Shown here: positions 23,898-34,413 of the stretch, in pieces | How the letters are laid out: each line of letters opens with the position of its first letter | Numbering within the stretch: position 1 is the stretch's first letter | Assembly: GCA_025531455.1 (NCBI GenBank) | Contig: JAMYHL010000022.1 | Span: 186,001 to 250,000, forward strand | Direction of reading: 5' to 3' | From: Apiotrichum sp. Y4204 | Taxonomy: Eukaryota > Basidiomycota > Tremellomycetes > Trichosporonales > Trichosporonaceae | DNA: 64,000 bases | Position numbers and translations under genes: made by a program | Notes under the pieces: generated by a model | Seen by the model: only the letters and a program-made list of their open reading frames with translations | What the model was told of the DNA's origin: nothing | Databases searched by the model: none

Positions 23898-24952
23898 GTG
23901 GTTGGTGAGATAGAGTTTTGTGGATCCACGAGTTATAAGTATGCATATTGTCTAGCCATTTTGTCCGAAGGCCAATGATGAATTGTGAACGTTAAGTTGG
24001 GAATCATGCCAATCCTGGGAACGATTGTGCAGACGGGAAGTGAGGACGCGCTGGTGTGAGGAGCGCTGGGTATCCACAATGATTCTGTTGTTGCACCGCT
24101 CCGATAATCTCCTCCTTGTGGTTGCCGGAAGCCACGCCATAAGCATGTCGTATTGGCGTACTGGGAGAAACAGAGCAGTGAGATACATCGTTAAAGGAGC
24201 AAAGGACGAAGGAGTGCGCGTCAGTGTTGACCGTCCCGCCGCGCGTACCTGGGTAGCTGGGGAACCACCGCCACGTATCCGACTCAATTGCAACCTCAAT
24301 TGCAACCGCGGTTCCCGTCGCTACTTTTGCGACTCTACATTTCTGATATTCTGCGCAGTTCTCGTCTTCAACTGCTGGCGATAACGTACGGGACGGTCGT
24401 TGTTGTGTCACTCCTCTCCTTTCACGATTGCCGGAAAGAAAACGACACAACAAACATCAAACACAACTTCGGGAAGACCTACCGAACAGAAAAAAAGAAA
24501 CGAAAAAAAAAAGTCTCCGACACGTCAAGCACCAGATCACCAGTCTCACAACGGTAAGTCGGTAAGCGCTGGAGGACGGGGTGGGGTACCTTGTGCATTC
24601 GATGCATTCAGTGCGACGGTACGAGAGGCAACGGGTGTAGGCACGAAAGGGTTGGTCCCCACGGTCTCTCTCGCGGTCGCTGTCGTGTGTTGTAATGTTC
24701 CATGCAACCACGCAACCGGAACCCCGTGCCTACCGTACAGTTACCGTCTGCACACCCTGCACTACTCGTTAGCTCCTTTGTCGCGGATAGACCACCACCC
24801 TGTACCCTGTCCGTCTTGTCGCGTCGTCGCTGTCGGTTTTGATTTGCTTCAACATCGCACATCCTACCGATCACAAATACGACAACGCGTGCACGCCTCT
24901 CACTTGCCCCCACCCCCACCCCCACTCCGCCCTGGCCGAATGGCCCCAATCC
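23898..24952. promoter_or_regulatory. Intergenic region and leader upstream of CAS1
   Basis: This 1.05-kb gap holds the 3' UTR of the RNase H/RRM gene and the promoter and leader of CAS1. It includes A-rich (24490-24515) and C-rich (24906-24925) tracts. A GTAAGTCGGTAAG sequence at about 24555 could be the donor of a leader intron. I see no other gene. Confidence 0.45.
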
Positions 24953-27900
24953 ATGTCCATGTCCATGCGCTCACACAACAATCAGTCGTCCTCATCGCCG
25001 GCTCGAACATCTCCTCCGCCGTCGCACAGCCCTTCCACCTCTTCGATAACTCGGCCAGGCCAGGCCTTCGGCCCCACCGTCGCTGCTGATCCCGCGGTAT
25101 CGGTGTCAACGGCCTTTTCGCCGACAGTCCATTCGCCTCTTCACTCGGCGCGACCGCGTCACTATTCACCACTGGCCTCCACCTCGTCCCTCAGCCACCC
25201 GCCATCCAAACGACCACTTTCAAAACCCTCCACCTCAACGCACTCCCAGCTTCCTCCCTTTGTCCGTTCTCTCTATCCCGTCGCGGTCGGTCAAAATTCA
25301 TCCAACATGCCGCCGCAACAACGTGCACAGGCGGCACGGCTTAACCCGATCTGGTACCAGTACGCCTGTGGGACTATTGTCGCTGCTCTGGTTCTTGGCA
25401 ACCTCCTCCGCTGGGCGTTCCTCGACTACGCTGATCCGTATCATTGCGGTACCCTGTTGGGGACGCGGGGCGGATCACAAGGCGATGGGAGCGGCGGCAA
25501 GTGGTTGGATCCGGGGACGTGGAAGAACTGGCAGCCCGAGGGTGAGTAGCCAGGTAGTGGGACGTGAACAGTTCGAATCGGCTTGGACGACTGCGGATCA
25601 GATATGGTGGCTACCGAACGTCGCTGACATTGCTCAGGATGCTTCCAGATGCCTCTTAAAGGGGACGCGATTGCGGCGTGTCTCTCGCGACCGACACAGA
25701 ACACCCACCCATCAGCACGAAGCGCGCACGACAGGCAAGTCGTTTTTGTCGGTGATTCCAATGTGCGGTTTCTCTTCTTTGCCGTCGTGCGACAGATTGA
25801 TGGGGGGAAGACATTCACCAAGAAATGGGAGACAGACGCGGATAAGAAGCACTCCGATCGTCAGGCGATTATCGAGGGCAAGAACGGGAACGGCAAGGTC
25901 ACGATCGACTTCTGGTGGGACCCATACCTCAACACTACGAAGACACTGGATATGCTGAGCGGTAAGAACGCCCCCGCTTCGCTTGTTGTTATGGGCTCTG
26001 GGCTGTGGTACCTCCGTCACCCAGAGTCGGGCGGCTCCGGTGCATGGACGACTACTATCCGGTACACGTTTGACACTCTGAGGGAGCACCAGGGCCAGCC
26101 AGCTTCTCCCCTTGTCACCCCATGGGATACGATGGCCACCACCCATGGTAGCCTGATTCCTGGACTGCTTCCTGGTTCCGCCAGCCTCAAGCTCAGCAAG
26201 GACGAGGATAGCCCCCGCAAGCCTGAACAGCCTCTTGATCAGCGCGACATCCCTAATCGATATGAACGCCGTCAGAAGCCTACCAAGCGGCCAACCGATT
26301 TCAGCGTTGCGGACGCGGTCGTCTTCCTTCCGATCTTGAACCCCGTCGAGGAGGAACTGTCCCCAGAACGCGCAGCAACGATTGTTCATTCCGATATCGA
26401 AGCAATGAACTCCGATCTGTACGCCCGCCTCGCGCACGACAACCCTCCTCCCGTCATCATTCCGTCCGTGTTTAACGAGCTCCTCGTCGACAACCAGACG
26501 ATCGACGGCCTGCATTACAAGGACACCATGATGAACAAGCAAGCTGAGCTACTCCTCTCATGGCGTTGCGCCGATGTTATGCGCAAGGAAGGCCAGGAGG
26601 GTGTCTGCTGCCGCCGATACAACACCGTACGGCCACTGCAGGGGTTGATACTCCTCTTCCTCGGCCTTTGGGCACCTGTCACGGCTTTCTTTGCTTCGCG
26701 CACGAGCAAGACTTCGTTTATTCGGCGCCTGGTCCCCCCTCCAAAGGCAGCGGCCGCACTTGGCACATTTGGCTTGGCAATGGCGTACCTTTTCCTGGCG
26801 GACCGCACGACCGTTTTCCTCAAGGAGCAGAAGGACTATGACGCGTACACCTTTGGCGGATTGACCATTGCTGCCCTTATTGCCGGTCTCGTTACCTTCA
26901 AGAGCAAGGGCAAGGATATGGGCTTCCTTAACCGCGATATGACAGACGAATGGAAGGGCTGGATGCAGAGTGAGTACTGCAGACAATCAATAGTATCAAA
27001 TCTGACCCAACAGTCGCTATTCTCATCTACCATTTCTTTGGCGCCTCGAAAATATCGGGCATTTACAACCCCATTCGAGTGCTCGTGGCCTCCTACCTGT
27101 TCATGACCGGCTACGGCCACTTCTTCTTCTACTTCAAGAAAGCCGACTTTGGGTTCCAACGCATCGCCATGGTTCTCGTCCGCCTCAACCTCCTGTCCGT
27201 CGTTCTACCTTACACTATGAACACGGACTACGCGTTCTACTACTTTGCGCCTTTGGTGTCCTGGTGGTACATGATCATTTACGCGACCATGGCGATAGGA
27301 CACAAGTACAACGACCGACCCGTTTTCATGCTGGGCAAGCTCTTGATCTGCGCTGCAGCCGTGACTGCGTTCATGCACCAGACCTGGATTATGGTTAACA
27401 TCTTCAAAGTGCTTCATGCCGTCTTCCGCATCGAATGGACTGCCAGGGAGTGGTCCTTCCGTGTAAATCTGGACCTCTTCATTGTTTGGATCGGCATGCT
27501 GTCCGCATATGCGTTCATCAAGATCAAGGAACATCAGATCACGGAGCGCCCGTGGTGGCCCGCTGTCCGCACTGGCAGCTTTGTCGTCTCGATCCTCGCT
27601 CTTATTTGGTACTTCTGGTTTGAGCTGTCGCTCGAGTCAAAGTTCGTGTACAACACTTACCACGCCTCGATCTCGTTCATTCCGATCTTGGGTTTCGTCG
27701 TGCTACGCAACGCCACTCCCCTACTTCGTGGTGCGAGCTCCCAGCTCTTTTGCTTCATCGGACAGATTTCCCTGGAGACGTTCATTCTTCAGTTCCACGG
27801 CTGGCTTGCTGCGGACACGCGTGCCATTCTTCTCGTTCTCCCAGGAACCCGGTGGCGCCCATTGAACCTTGTCGTCTCTACCATCGGCTTCATCTGGCTC

Positions 27901-28389
27901 TCATGGCTTGTCTCGGGAGCCACAGGTGACATCACCGAGTGGGCGGTCGGCAAGAAGAAGAAGCCCGCTCCGGCCCAGTCTCTGCCTGTGCCCGTTACGG
28001 CTCAGCAGGAGCCGTCTGCCAAGGAGGAGAATCAGGAGGCCATCCCTCTGATGGAGCGGAACGCGGCCAACGACGGTGGCCACGGTGCCGGGAACGCCAA
28101 CTCTACCAGCGCACCTTCGACCAATGCCAACTCGGCCAACCCTGGTAGCCAATCTCCGATGGCGCCGACGCCAAGCACCCCGGGCCGCTGGGAAAATGTC
28201 ATGTCGCTTACCAGTGAGGGCAACGGCATTGGCACAACGGTCGAAGGATACGCACCGCACGCGCACCGCTGGCGTGACTACACCGTGCTCAGCGTGGTGG
28301 GCAACATCGGCACTCTCGCCGAGCAGCACAACAGTATCAAGCTTGGGCTTGTGTGTGTCGCGCTCTGGGCCATGAATTGGCTGTACTAA
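24953..28389 (+). CDS. CAS1: Cas1-type polysaccharide O-acetyltransferase
   Basis: Golgi multi-pass protein of the Cas1p/CASD1 family; in Cryptococcus Cas1 is needed for O-acetylation of capsular glucuronoxylomannan. The ATG at 24953 ([10 protein letters not shown]) is the first in frame; a later Met before [13 protein letters not shown] at 25308 is an alternative start that would drop the Ser/Pro-rich head. Three exons join in frame at two introns, GTGAGT (about 25542) and GTGAGT (about 26971). The product has one TM near the N-terminus ([15 protein letters not shown]), then a luminal SGNH-like domain with [10 protein letters not shown] as the nucleophile motif and IDGLHYKD as the DxxH motif. 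A dozen TM helices follow (for example [17 protein letters not shown] and [17 protein letters not shown]). The tail is Ala/Asn/Ser-rich and hydrophilic, and ends with a final hydrophobic stretch ([15 protein letters not shown]) at TAA 28387-28389. Confidence 0.93.
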
Positions 28390-28719
28390 GTGGATGAGCG
28401 GTAGAGTACGATGAGGGTGAAGATGTTGGCAGGATACGGATAATACGCTACAGATTACATAGAGCATTAGTAGATATGCAACCGCCAGGCTGCGCACGAG
28501 CGAGCAATGATACCATCAACATTATGCAGAGGGCCACGGCAGCTGACATTGAGGGAACTTCAAGTGTGGCACGAGAGGTCCCTCTCTCCTGGGTGTGGGC
28601 TCGGACTGATGCATAGATATATGTCCGGTAAGGGGTATTCGTGAGGGATTTCAACAGATGATCTAAGGGATGTAGGTTTATGGAAGATGTTTGTTTGCGT
28701 TCTACACCTGTAGAGGCGT
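28390..28719. other. Convergent 3' region between CAS1 and MTD1
   Basis: This 330-bp gap separates two facing stop codons and should contain both 3' UTRs. I see nothing else in it. Confidence 0.5.
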
Positions 28720-30293
28720 TCACGCACGGGTGGCCTCGCGCACCATGTCCTGGTACTCGCAGAGACGGAGGAGGTTGCGCTGGAGCATGGCAATAGTCAT
28801 GACGCCGACGGAGGGCACGTAGATGGACGCCTGGGGTCAGCGGACATGTGTTAGGTATAGACTCACGCGCTGGCGGACGTCGGTCTCAAAGTTCTTCTCG
28901 CCGGCGACGTTGACGCAGGTACAGCCGTCCTTGAGCCAAGCGGTGGGCACCTTGTAGCTGTCAACGGGGACGGCCGAGATGACCACGTCCGAGACGGCGA
29001 GGCATGCCTCGAGGGTCGTGTTCACGGGCGTGGCAATGTGGTGACGGTTGAACGCGGAAGTCGGGCCCGCACCCGAGGGACGCTTGGAGAACTCGACAAT
29101 GGCTGGTGTGTGAGCGATATGATGAATGCACGGCGGCGACACATCCGCGTTAACTCACAGTCAATGTCGACGGAGAAGACGCGCGCGCCGTCGTTGGCGA
29201 GCAGGGCGGCCAGCGGGCGGCCGACGACCTCGGAGCGGTTGATGACCGTGATGACCTTGCTGTGGGGAGTCAGTGATTTCCCTTTCGGATTTCAGGCCGT
29301 TCGGCCCCTATCGGGTCGGAGGTGGCGGGGCACCGCAATCAAAATATCAAAATCTACACTCACCCACGTGCACGGTCGCCGTACGCCAGGAGACGATTGT
29401 AGACGCCGACGTGCTCGAGGACCTTGACGATCGCGAGCGGCGTACATGGCAGGATGGACTTGACGGTGCCGGCCGGGGGCTCGTCGGTCGCGGCGGCCTT
29501 GGGGTCCGCGGGTTGTGAGATGTGCGATGCGGGAAGCGGGCGGAGCGTGACCGGCGAGATAAAGCGGATGCTGCGTGCGTTAGCATCTGCCCACAAATGC
29601 CACTACTCACTTGTGGTACAGGTTGAAGAGGAACTGGTGGTTGAGACCCTCAACGTCCTTCACGGGCGACACGACCGACTGGAGGTACTGGTCCTAGCAT
29701 GTCAGTCCACTGTATCACTGGGCAAGAGTAGTCCAAATGTCCTCACCTGGCGGTCACCGTAGATGGGGTAGTAGACCTGTTGTTAGCGCCAGCCCCGTCA
29801 AGGGCAGTGTCATCTCACCATGATGCCGTCGACATCGTCGTCCTCGTTTGCCTAGAGCGTAAGTGCCTCCTCAACCTCTGGCTGATGGAACTCACCTCCA
29901 TGACAGCCTCCTCGACACCAATGCTGACGCCGTCTCCGTCCATGCCATCGCGAGCATCGCCGACAAGGCGGAGCTCAAAGTTGATGCCGATCTGCTCACA
30001 GGCACGCTTGGTGAACTGTTATGTCAGTGAACCTGCAGCTTTACGGTCCAAAAGGCCAGGGCCTTTCGGTCCGATTCACAACACACCTCGGCATAGCTGC
30101 GCGCATCCTCCTTCTTGGTAGCGAGGATGCCGACGAGGTGCGGGGCCCGCTTCTGGAAGCGCGGCGCGGCAATGGCCTGGAGGAGCTCGGCCTTGAACGG
30201 CACGTGAACCTTGGAGGCAGTCACGAGCATGCCCTGCGGCCCGCTGTTCTTGCTGGGGGCGGTGGCGGCCTTGGGAGCGGCGGTGGCGGACAT
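28720..30293 (-). CDS. MTD1: NAD-dependent methylenetetrahydrofolate dehydrogenase
   Basis: One-carbon enzyme that oxidises 5,10-methylene-THF with NAD+, cytosolic in Saccharomyces. The ATG at 30293 (MSATAAPK) is the first AUG in frame. The N-terminal domain includes a KKEDARSYAE stretch matching the substrate-binding Tyr region and the folate-binding VYYPIYGDRQDQYLQ. The conserved SILPCTPLAIVKVLE (about 29450) precedes the dinucleotide-binding part with NRSEVVGRPLAALLAND. The last exons have the TCVNVAGEKNFETDV segment, and the protein ends in VREATRA at TGA 28720-28722. About nine introns. Compared with the yeast enzyme there is an insertion of about 20 residues (SQPADPKAAATDEPPAG) before SILPCTP. 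The frame stays open for 30 codons upstream of the AUG and codes for a presequence-like peptide (see findings). Confidence 0.92.
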
Positions 30294-30593
30294 TGTGCTA
30301 AACGCGCGCGGGAGAGTGGATTGGGCAATCCGGACGAGACGGGACAGGTTGGGCAACGTCAACGTGATGTTCAGAGGGCGGGGTCAAGTTGTGATGATGA
30401 TGTGCGGGACATGAGCGGAGAGTCAAATGCTGGTCTCTGTACCTCGCGCCGCTGCACACTCCGTACTCTGCACACACTGTATCCCCGCGATATCCAGAAC
30501 GAGTGCGCACAGTCCCGCTTTGGACCACTACTACTACTACTACTAGCTCCGTTGGCCTGCTTTGGCTGTAGAACGGTGGCCATCCACTAGTGG

Positions 30594-30631
30594 AAAAAAA
30601 AAGTTGATTCATTTTTGTCAACTTTTTTTTT
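30594..30631. repeat. A/T-flanked perfect inverted repeat
   Basis: Two perfectly complementary 14-bp arms (A9 followed by GTTGA, and TCAAC followed by T9) enclose a 10-nt loop at 30608-30617. On either strand this would form a hairpin followed by a T run. Confidence 0.75.
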
Positions 30632-30665
30632 TCTGATCAGCTCAATTGAGTGATTTTTCAGGAAA

Positions 30666-30673
30666 TCACGTGA
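30666..30673. promoter_or_regulatory. TCACGTGA palindrome (E-box / CACGTG element)
   Basis: The octamer TCACGTGA lies 373 bp upstream of the MTD1 start. This is the binding motif of Cbf1/USF-type bHLH factors in fungi, which often regulate methionine and one-carbon genes. The motif also appears upstream of PRP24 in this window. Binding is inferred. Confidence 0.45.
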
Positions 30674-32326
30674 CAAGAGCCAAAACAGCATTCCAGGATA
30701 ACGTGGAGCTCGTGCGAGAAAAGCGTGGCCTACAAAAACACTTTTTCCTTCTGTCTTACCTAATCTCGACGATCAACGCTCATCAGACCGATCAGCAAAT
30801 CAGCGTGGGTCGCGGCTTTATCCGGACATGCTTAATTACCTGCTGATCGTCCGAGAGGCTCCGCCGGCTCGTTCCCATGCTCCTCTCTTCTCCCTGCATT
30901 CCCCCTGCCCTGCTCCCTGCCCAGTTGGCCAGTGACCCTGCTAGAGACCTGCTTCCCCTGTGCTAGTTGTGCTAGCTGTGCTCGTGCTCCGCCATGCCCC
31001 GGCTATGCTCCTCGTTGTGTTCCTTGTCCATGCTATCCATGCCGTCCACTCGGATCCACTCCGGCCCCATCCGTGCACCCACCGGGGCCTCATTCTCGGC
31101 TCCATGCAAAATGCGGAGAGAGTGGCATGGCAACAAACGGGGCGTGACGACAACCTTTGGTGTTGCCCTCAACGGCCTCGTCGCCTGGTTGTGAACCCTG
31201 CAGACAAGATGCACAATTGCGAGATAAGATCAGATGACTTGGCGCGACAACCACGTAGTCGCCAGCCTATACCGCGCGTACCGCGCGGCGACCTGCGTCA
31301 CTTCGATGCATACCTTCTTTGCAACGCGACTATCAAAGACGCGAGACCACCGGGTCGGGCCACAAGGGTCTGTGAGATAGAGTTGCAACGTCATCCGAGG
31401 ACCCCAACGACCGAGAAGTGGGTACCCCGTCTGGGCTTCGATAGAGGGGGGGAAAAGGTGTGGAGTCGTTGTAAGATAAGGATCAACTGACCTGGTCGCA
31501 TGCGGAAGTATGAGATTGGCGATCGGGGGTGTTGTGCTGGATGATGGGTGCGATACCGAGGCAGCGATACCGAGGTAACCATACGCACAGGTACGTTGAC
31601 CGAGGCTCATCGGACGGTCAAATTGTGTGTTGTGGTCTCATGGAGCTTATGGACCTTGGGAGCATGGGTTTTGTTGTCGGGTTGTCTTGGTTGTTGTCGC
31701 CATCGTCTCTCTATCCCTGGGATCCTGGAATTTGGCCGCGTTTGCCGTCTTGGCCTTGTCCGTCCGCTCTCCTCGCTCCTAGCTCCTCGCTCCCACGCAC
31801 GCCGGGGGGACCCTTCTGGACCGGCTGGACCCTCACTCTGTCCAAAAAGTACAGCTTCCCTCCGCTCAACCGCCCTCGGGGTTTGAAACCTTATTAGCTC
31901 ACTGCCATTGTCGTTATCCTAGGTCTGTTTCTCAGCGACCCTCTCCTCCCGAACCGGTTGGCTGCTTGGCATTTTGTACATTGCTGTTGCCGCTGCCGCA
32001 GCCGCACGCCATTCCCGAGTTCCCACATCCAAATTCCTCCACCCAGTGAAGCCTCCATTGTGTCCACATACATCCAAGCCTTGCGGCCGAGCCAGCAAGC
32101 TTTCTTGTTTGCTCTCCACAACACTACTCTCAGCAGTCCATCTGCTCTCCATCGACCTTCTGCGCCATCTTTGTTCTCCTCTCTCGTCTTTCTCATCGCC
32201 CTCTCTCCTTGTTTTCGTTCTCTCGCGATCTCGAGCTTACAATCGCCAACCTCATCCAACTTTCATTCACCACTCTACAGCCTGGCCTTACACGTTTGAT
32301 TACGGTCGCCAAGCGCTCCAGCAACC

Positions 32327-33933
32327 ATGTCCACAATCCTGTCAGGCGACGACCTGTGGACCATCTTCGTGTCCCCGAAGCTCCCGGGACCGATCAGCTA
32401 TGTGCGTCGCAGTCCGAAGCTACTGTTTTGATGTGCGGAGGGCTCAGCGTTGAATGGCGCTTGAGTTGTGCCCGCACGGTCCCAGTTGCAAGTCCTGCAC
32501 TAACCACCCAGCTTCCGTTAGTCTTCCGGGTACTTGCGATTCTTCTTGCCGCGCCGTTTGCTGTAGGCGTTGCATTGGACCTGATTGCATACGGTGAGTA
32601 GCGTTGAAGCACTCCGGCTCCCGTCCAGATGTCTGTCACATCCCAAACACCCCCCTGCGTGCCTATGAGTGCTACGCTTGTCAACACGTGCGAACTCTCT
32701 CTCTGACTGCCAGCGATCGCCCGTACTCTCAACATCTCAGCATCGAGTCAGCGTGTACCCCGTTCCCCACCCCGCGTGCCCCGCGATCTGCAACCGGACG
32801 CCGAAGATGAGTGGAGCGTCCCATCGGCGTTCACAGCCGGTCTCGAGTCTCGGCAACTGTCGCCCACGAAGACACACACCCCGCTTCCTTCTAGGGGCAC
32901 CCCGGCACGTCCAGGCTCTCGCATACTCCCAGTTCTGGCTGTCGGCGTAGTGTTCGTGGGCATTGTTCTTCAATCTCTTTCCATTGCGAGCAAGATCACC
33001 ACCGACCGCGCCCTTCGCAGTGTCACTGAAGGAACACTACCCGTTCCTACAGCCCTTGTTCTCACCGCTCACCCCGACGATGAGGTCATGTTTTTCGCCC
33101 CAACAATTCTGAATCTTGTCGCTGCCGGCTGGGGCATTGTCGGCATCTGCCTCTCAGATGGTATGTCTCCAGCTATGTGCTTGACTAACCATTTCCAGGC
33201 AATGCCGCTGGACTGGGTGACGTTCGGAGGGAAGAGCTGTACAAGAGCTATGCTCGTCTCGGCGTTTCCAGCGACAACATTACCATTGTCAGCAACCCGT
33301 GAGTAAAGGCCATGACGTCCACAGGCGCTCTGCTGACCGATCGCAGTGACTTCCAAGACTCTATGAACACCACCTGGAACGCTCAGCTTATTGCCGACGT
33401 GATCACACCACAGATCGCAACGCATGGCGTCACCCACGTAAGTGCTGGACATTTGTCTCCCTGCCCAGAGGACGCATCGCCACGAAGTAATGCGCGGTTG
33501 ACCCACTGTCAATTCCATTCAAAATTCATCTTCCTTGCAACACGACTGACCGCTACAGCTGGTAACGTTCGACCGCGAAGGTGTCACCCAACACCCAAAC
33601 CACGTTTCGCTCGCAGGTGTGCACGCGCAGCTCCCTGTCCCCCGCCCCCGACTATTGCAACTCCAGTCTCCGAGCATCGCCGCAAAGTTCACGGGTCCCA
33701 TCGGGGCCGTCGCCCTTGCAGCGCGTGACCTTCTGTTGCGTGCGGACGTTCCACCTGTCGAGCTGGAGAAGCAGCCGCGGGATGTCCTTTTCATTGCCTC
33801 CCCATCGCAGTATGTCACCGCCATCAAGGCCATGCTCGCGCACTCCTCCCAGCTCGAATGGTTCCGCTGGCTGTACATCTCGTTCTCATACCTCATGTGG
33901 GCCAACCAGCTCACAGAGGTTCCCAGCAATTAG
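32327..33933 (+). CDS. GPI12: GlcNAc-phosphatidylinositol de-N-acetylase (PIG-L)
   Basis: ER enzyme for the second step of GPI-anchor synthesis, removing the acetyl group from GlcNAc-PI. The ATG at 32327 follows ACC and starts a first exon of exactly 25 codons (MSTILSGDDLW...PISY). The next exon begins at 32512 after a CACTAAC branch and CCAG acceptor and reads LPLVFRVLAILLAAPFAVG, a hydrophobic segment. A second TM (ILPVLAVGVVFVGIVL) precedes the catalytic domain. The metal motif HPDDE is at about 33072. Conserved downstream text includes LSDGNAAGLGDVRREEL, FQDSMNTTWN and VTFDREGVTQHPNH, whose final His completes the metal-binding set. It ends at TAG 33931-33933. There are six introns. The family usually has one N-terminal TM, so the extra N-terminal segment is unusual. 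Confidence 0.92.
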
Positions 33934-34413
33934 GAGTGGTCATTTCACTCCAGGCTCCCCCTCTAGACCGCCGTCGGCTGGCATGCGGCAGCCCTTTCGT
34001 ATCTCTTCTTTGTCATATATTTCCCATTCCGTTCCATCTCATTTGATACTATAGACAACGACGGTTTGCCCAACATAGAGATGCAGTGCATGTTCGACTG
34101 TACGGATGCCTCAGAGTTTCGAGGAACAGCTGCATCCTAACTGTAAACAATCGCGCTGTGAGAAAACTTCATATCGTGAGACTCTCTGAAACCTAGTGGG
34201 AGGCGGTGGAGCAGAGTGGGCGCCGATGACGTTAGCGCGACGGAAATAAACATTTAAACACAGTAATGCATGGCTTGTTGCACCAGGCACACAAGCGGCC
34301 CAAGGCCTTGACAACTCGAGTATGTACAGATGATATGGATGCTGGATGGGTGCGTTCGGATCTTAACGGTTCACGACCTATGGTATCAGGGGGCGTTCAT
34401 GGGCGGACGGCTT
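33934..34413. other. Convergent 3' region between GPI12 and the unknown gene
   Basis: This 480-bp gap lies between two facing stop codons. I see no gene; it should hold two 3' UTRs. Confidence 0.45.

Larger units (their letters stand above)
30294..32326. promoter_or_regulatory. Divergent intergenic region, MTD1 / GPI12
   Basis: This 2.0-kb gap lies between two start codons facing away from each other. It contains an ACT trinucleotide run at about 30530-30545, an A9/T9 hairpin at 30594-30631, and a TCACGTGA palindrome at 30666-30673. A CT-rich leader (about 32100-32280) precedes the GPI12 start. Several plus-strand ORFs of 100-176 codons occur at 30930-31900, but they lack ATG starts or recognisable content, and I do not call a gene. 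Confidence 0.45.

Noticed and set aside
25560..25600. Sequence resembling a tRNA B box (GTTCGAATC)
   Set aside because: It lies inside a CAS1 intron; no A box or acceptor-stem pairing is present at the right distance.
25712..26542. 276-codon minus-strand open frame
   Set aside because: It is antisense to the conserved catalytic domain of CAS1 and has no recognisable content.
30960..31490. 176-codon plus-strand open frame upstream of GPI12
   Set aside because: It begins at TTG rather than ATG, is surrounded by equally long frames on the other strand, and resembles no protein family.
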